Of a stretch of 7,349 nucleotides of DNA, positions 5,233 to 7,349 are shown in pieces. The notes beneath the pieces are model-generated. The model saw nothing but the letters and a program-made list of their open reading frames with translations, did not search any database and was not told the origin of the DNA. The number at the start of each line of letters is the position of its first letter. The stretch's first letter is position 1. The DNA is from Methanomicrobiales archaeon (GTDB lineage: Archaea > Halobacteriota > Syntropharchaeia > Alkanophagales > Methanospirareceae), in NCBI GenBank assembly GCA_003160755.1, contig QEXZ01000081.1, positions 1 through 7,349 on the forward strand, in the 5' to 3' direction. The position numbers and the translations under genes were made by a program.

Positions 5233-6270
5233 TTATAACCCCCTCTCCTTCAATACCTCAGTAAAAACATCTATGTATATCTCTGCTATCTTCTTCGCAG
5301 ACCTTATATGCGTGTACACCTCTTCCGCTTCTATGACATTCTTCGCTATCCTCTCATCTTCACAAAAGGCAACTAATTTCCGGCACAGGTCCTCCATATC
5401 ACTATAATAAACCACTTCATCCTTCAATGGCTGGAAGTACTCGGATTGCTGTGGTATAAGTATTGGGCAACCAGCACCTATCGCCTGGAAGATTGTAGCG
5501 GCGACAAGCCGGGGGTATTTGACATGGTATTTATGGAAGATAACCACATCCGAAGCAAATAGATACTCGTCAAACCGCTCATCAGATAAAGCCCCTTCTT
5601 CACGAACAATCATCCATGGCGGTGCCAACTCCTTCTCAAGCATCTCGTAGCCTGGATAAATCACAAATAATAAGACCGCTTTAGTCTTCAGCTCTTCACA
5701 CAAATATCTCAGGTATGGACGATATTCCCTCTGGCAGAAAGTGAAGATTATTTTCTTATCCTCGGGCAAACCAAGCCTTTTTCTGCTTTCATACTTGTCC
5801 CCATGCCTTAGAGGGAAACAAGGAAATGGAATGTAGTCCGCATCAGGATAAACATCCTTCAGGAACTCTTGCCGCTCATCAAAGTAAATCACTTTATCCC
5901 ATGGGAGCTGATAAAACCACGCCCCCTTCGGTAACTTATTTTCGTGAACGATATGAACCGTTCGTGCTCGCTCTTTAATCATAGAGAATATCTTGGCGAG
6001 TTGTTCTACGGGAAGAGCCCTTAAGTCCTCCACTACAAAGATGTCAAACCCGGATGTGAGAATGGGTCTTGGGTCCAGGGAGTCTTTCCCAAAGCATCTT
6101 ATCACATAACGCTCGTCTTTACCCGTAAATTTGTCTTCCCTGAACTCCTCCCGGAGAAAACTGAATACCGTCACTTTATGCCCCATCTCCAGCCACGTAT
6201 TCACCAGTGCCTTTGCGTGCACCGCAGCACCAGTTTCGTCATTCCAGTGTGTCATCACCGCAATCTTCAT
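5233..6270 (-). CDS. GT-B glycosyltransferase (GT4-like), group 1
   Basis: This 345-residue cytoplasmic or membrane-associated protein has the two-Rossmann GT-B plan. The N-terminal half opens MKIAVMTHWNDETGAAVHAK, with the helix LVNTWLEMGHKVTVFS typical of sugar-nucleotide-dependent group 1 transferases. The C-terminal donor half starts near residue 172 (KKIIFTFCQREYRPYLRYL) and contains FDEYLFASDVVIFHK (233-247) and FQAIGAGCPILIPQQ (261-275). The last segment corresponds to the usual donor-binding EX7E region, but neither Glu is at the expected place, as in several divergent GT4-like groups. Donor and acceptor are unknown; a mannosyl donor is suggested only by the co-translated GH130 gene. 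The start at ATG 6270 is supported by GAGGGGGT seven bases upstream and a TATA box further up. It overlaps neither neighbour. Confidence 0.82.
   Translation of the reverse strand: MKIAVMTHWNDETGAAVHAKALVNTWLEMGHKVTVFSFLREEFREDKFTGKDERYVIRCFGKDSLDPRPILTSGFDIFVVEDLRALPVEQLAKIFSMIKERARTVHIVHENKLPKGAWFYQLPWDKVIYFDERQEFLKDVYPDADYIPFPCFPLRHGDKYESRKRLGLPEDKKIIFTFCQREYRPYLRYLCEELKTKAVLLFVIYPGYEMLEKELAPPWMIVREEGALSDERFDEYLFASDVVIFHKYHVKYPRLVAATIFQAIGAGCPILIPQQSEYFQPLKDEVVYYSDMEDLCRKLVAFCEDERIAKNVIEAEEVYTHIRSAKKIAEIYIDVFTEVLKERGL
5239..5250 (-). promoter_or_regulatory. Ribosome site of the GH130 gene inside the preceding gene
   Basis: Minus-strand AAGGAGAGGGGG forms the last sense codons of the glycosyltransferase and the Shine-Dalgarno site for ATG 5228. 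This points to translational coupling. Confidence 0.65.
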
Positions 6271-6276
6271 TCTTAT

Positions 6277-6290
6277 ACCCCCTCATCACC
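6277..6290 (-). promoter_or_regulatory. Ribosome site of the GT-B glycosyltransferase
   Basis: Minus-strand GGTGATGAGGGGGT offers two anti-16S matches (GGTGAT and GAGGGGG) just before ATG 6270 and supports that start. Confidence 0.6.
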
Positions 6291-6317
6291 GCATATTATT
6301 AGCAATGGATTAAAAGC

Positions 6318-6329
6318 ACTATATATAGT
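6318..6329 (-). promoter_or_regulatory. TATA box of the glycosyltransferase-GH130 unit
   Basis: ACTATATATAGT, preceded on the minus strand by AGAAA, is centred near 6324. It predicts transcription from about 6298 and a leader of about 28 bases holding the ribosome site. The two downstream genes could therefore be transcribed independently of the GT4 gene upstream. The box is itself palindromic, so orientation is set by the genes. Confidence 0.5.
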
Positions 6330-6364
6330 TTTCTATATTTGCAGTTTATTCTCTTCTAATCTCA

Positions 6365-7349
6365 TCATTCACATGCCTTTATATTATATAATTTCAAATG
6401 CTTGCGTACCGTCGCTGGCCAGGAGGCTGCTTTCCGGTATCTTTCCGTTCTATCAAGTATATATCGCTCAAATTCTTTGTCCTCGAAAATGCGAACGGCA
6501 GTTTTTGCAATCCCTGATGCGTTGTCTGGAAGGATGAGCAGTTCGTCACAAACGTTTTTAAGTACTTCAAACTTAGGTACCCGATAGGCAATAACAGGCT
6601 TCTTTGCCCCTATCGCGAGATGAATAGCACCAGAAACCGACCTGTCTTCGTGATAATGCGTGAACAAAGCAATATCAGATGCTCCAAATACATACGGTAT
6701 CTCCTCATTTGGAAAGAATTTATTGGGGAATATCACTTTATCGGTAAGGTCGAGTTCTTTTATTTGCTTTCTGAGATTTCTGACGTAATCCATGACTTTT
6801 TTTGGTGCAGTAGGTGAAACCCCGCCGGCAATAAATAGATATACCTCTTCGACTTCTTTCCTTATCTCTCCGAGCACTTCAAGTGAAACGTCCAGACCTT
6901 TAAAGGTATTGACAAAACCAAATGCCGTAATTATCTTGCCCTTTTCTGGTAATTTTAGCCGCTTCCGCGAAATCCCCTTATCTACATTACTGAGCGCTGT
7001 GCCATGTGGAATAATATGAATCTTCTTCGCTGGTATTCCAAGCCGCTTCAATATCGCCTTCTGCGAATCGAGATGGAGAATAACCACGTCAGCAAGCTCG
7101 GCAATTCTACCGGCGAAATTCTCGTCCATCACTCCTCTTTCACAGAATTGGCTTGGTCTTATGCAATGGATAGTTATTATTGTCCTTTTTGCAGATGCCC
7201 TCAATCGCTCGAGCAGCGTGGGCAATCGGTCATCAAACCCGTAAATGCCGTATTCATGTTGAATATGGACTATATCTGCGTCCTTTACATTGCTGATGAT
7301 TGGTTCTACATAATTCTCATTCCTATCCCAGCATGGGACTACCTCAAAT
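6365..7349 (-). CDS. GT4-family glycosyltransferase, mannosyltransferase-like (5' end outside window)
   Basis: The frame is open from the right edge of the window to TGA 6365-6367, giving 327 visible residues; a TTG at 7225 is internal, not the start. The visible N-terminal half includes DADIVHIQHEYGIYG (residues 23-37), typical of group 1 GT-B transferases. The donor half contains HIIPHGT (111-117), FGFVNTFKGLD (143-153), FGASDIALFTHYHEDRSVSG (221-240) and IGAKKPVIAYRV (246-257). The EX7E region is replaced by a DRSVSGAIHLAIGAKKP pattern resembling the GT4 mannosyltransferase-like subgroup, where S-[LV]-S-G takes the place of the usual E-S-F-G. Specificity is inferred only. It lies 94 bases upstream of the second glycosyltransferase, with a promoter between, so co-transcription is possible but not required. 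It probably belongs to a longer sugar cluster beyond the window. Confidence 0.85.
   Translation of the reverse strand, partial: FEVVPCWDRNENYVEPIISNVKDADIVHIQHEYGIYGFDDRLPTLLERLRASAKRTIITIHCIRPSQFCERGVMDENFAGRIAELADVVILHLDSQKAILKRLGIPAKKIHIIPHGTALSNVDKGISRKRLKLPEKGKIITAFGFVNTFKGLDVSLEVLGEIRKEVEEVYLFIAGGVSPTAPKKVMDYVRNLRKQIKELDLTDKVIFPNKFFPNEEIPYVFGASDIALFTHYHEDRSVSGAIHLAIGAKKPVIAYRVPKFEVLKNVCDELLILPDNASGIAKTAVRIFEDKEFERYILDRTERYRKAASWPATVRKHLKLYNIKACE

Noticed and set aside
7223..7225. TTG as the start of the GT4 glycosyltransferase
   Set aside because: The frame continues without a stop to the window edge, and the 41 residues upstream (including VHIQHEYG) fit the family.

Overview
The window looks archaeal. 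Four genes have an AT-rich TATA-like box at the right distance, one of them (fumarase) apparently leaderless, and two have GGTGAT-type Shine-Dalgarno sites that pair with the archaeal 16S 3' end. The gene set also fits: a two-subunit-type class I fumarase, a small GYD/DUF3303-like protein, a stand-alone CBS-pair protein and GT-B glycosyltransferases. A methanogen- or ANME-type euryarchaeon is my best guess, but this is inference from gene style and moderate GC, not from a marker gene.

Layout. (1) Positions 1-1620 are a mobile-element zone: the 3' part of an IS66-type transposase, cut by the window edge, followed directly by a DDE_Tnp_4 (IS5-superfamily-like) transposase. The second one's catalytic triad is split between two frames at a run of ten A. 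(2) 1620-2134 is AT-rich and mostly non-coding, with the start-less remnant of a small minus-strand gene. (3) 2135-3043 (minus) encodes the fumarase alpha subunit, with no beta subunit next to it. (4) 3251-3667 (plus) encodes a two-CBS-domain protein and 3867-4112 (plus) a small GYD/DUF3303-like protein, which ends at a good hairpin/T-tract terminator. (5) 4326-7349 (minus) holds a carbohydrate cluster transcribed leftward: a GT4-like glycosyltransferase (5' end outside the window), a second GT-B glycosyltransferase with its own promoter, and a GH130 mannoside phosphorylase-like protein translationally coupled to it.

The most unusual structure is a family of related intergenic inverted repeats built on motifs such as CACGGATTAACGCAGATT. 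Copies lie at 3086-3226, 3675-3798 and 4161-4314, with a partial copy at 2094-2125. Two of them are direct copies that bracket the CBS gene and also share their flanks. The third is a 154-bp MITE-like element with perfect 10-bp ends between convergent genes. These repeats occupy every intergenic gap between 2094 and 4325 and are absent from the sugar cluster.

Functionally, the cluster at the right end suggests cytoplasmic synthesis of a mannose-containing glycan or glycoside by the two transferases and its phosphorolytic turnover by the GH130 protein. The fumarase belongs to central carbon metabolism, and the CBS and GYD-like proteins are probably small ligand-sensing or accessory proteins.
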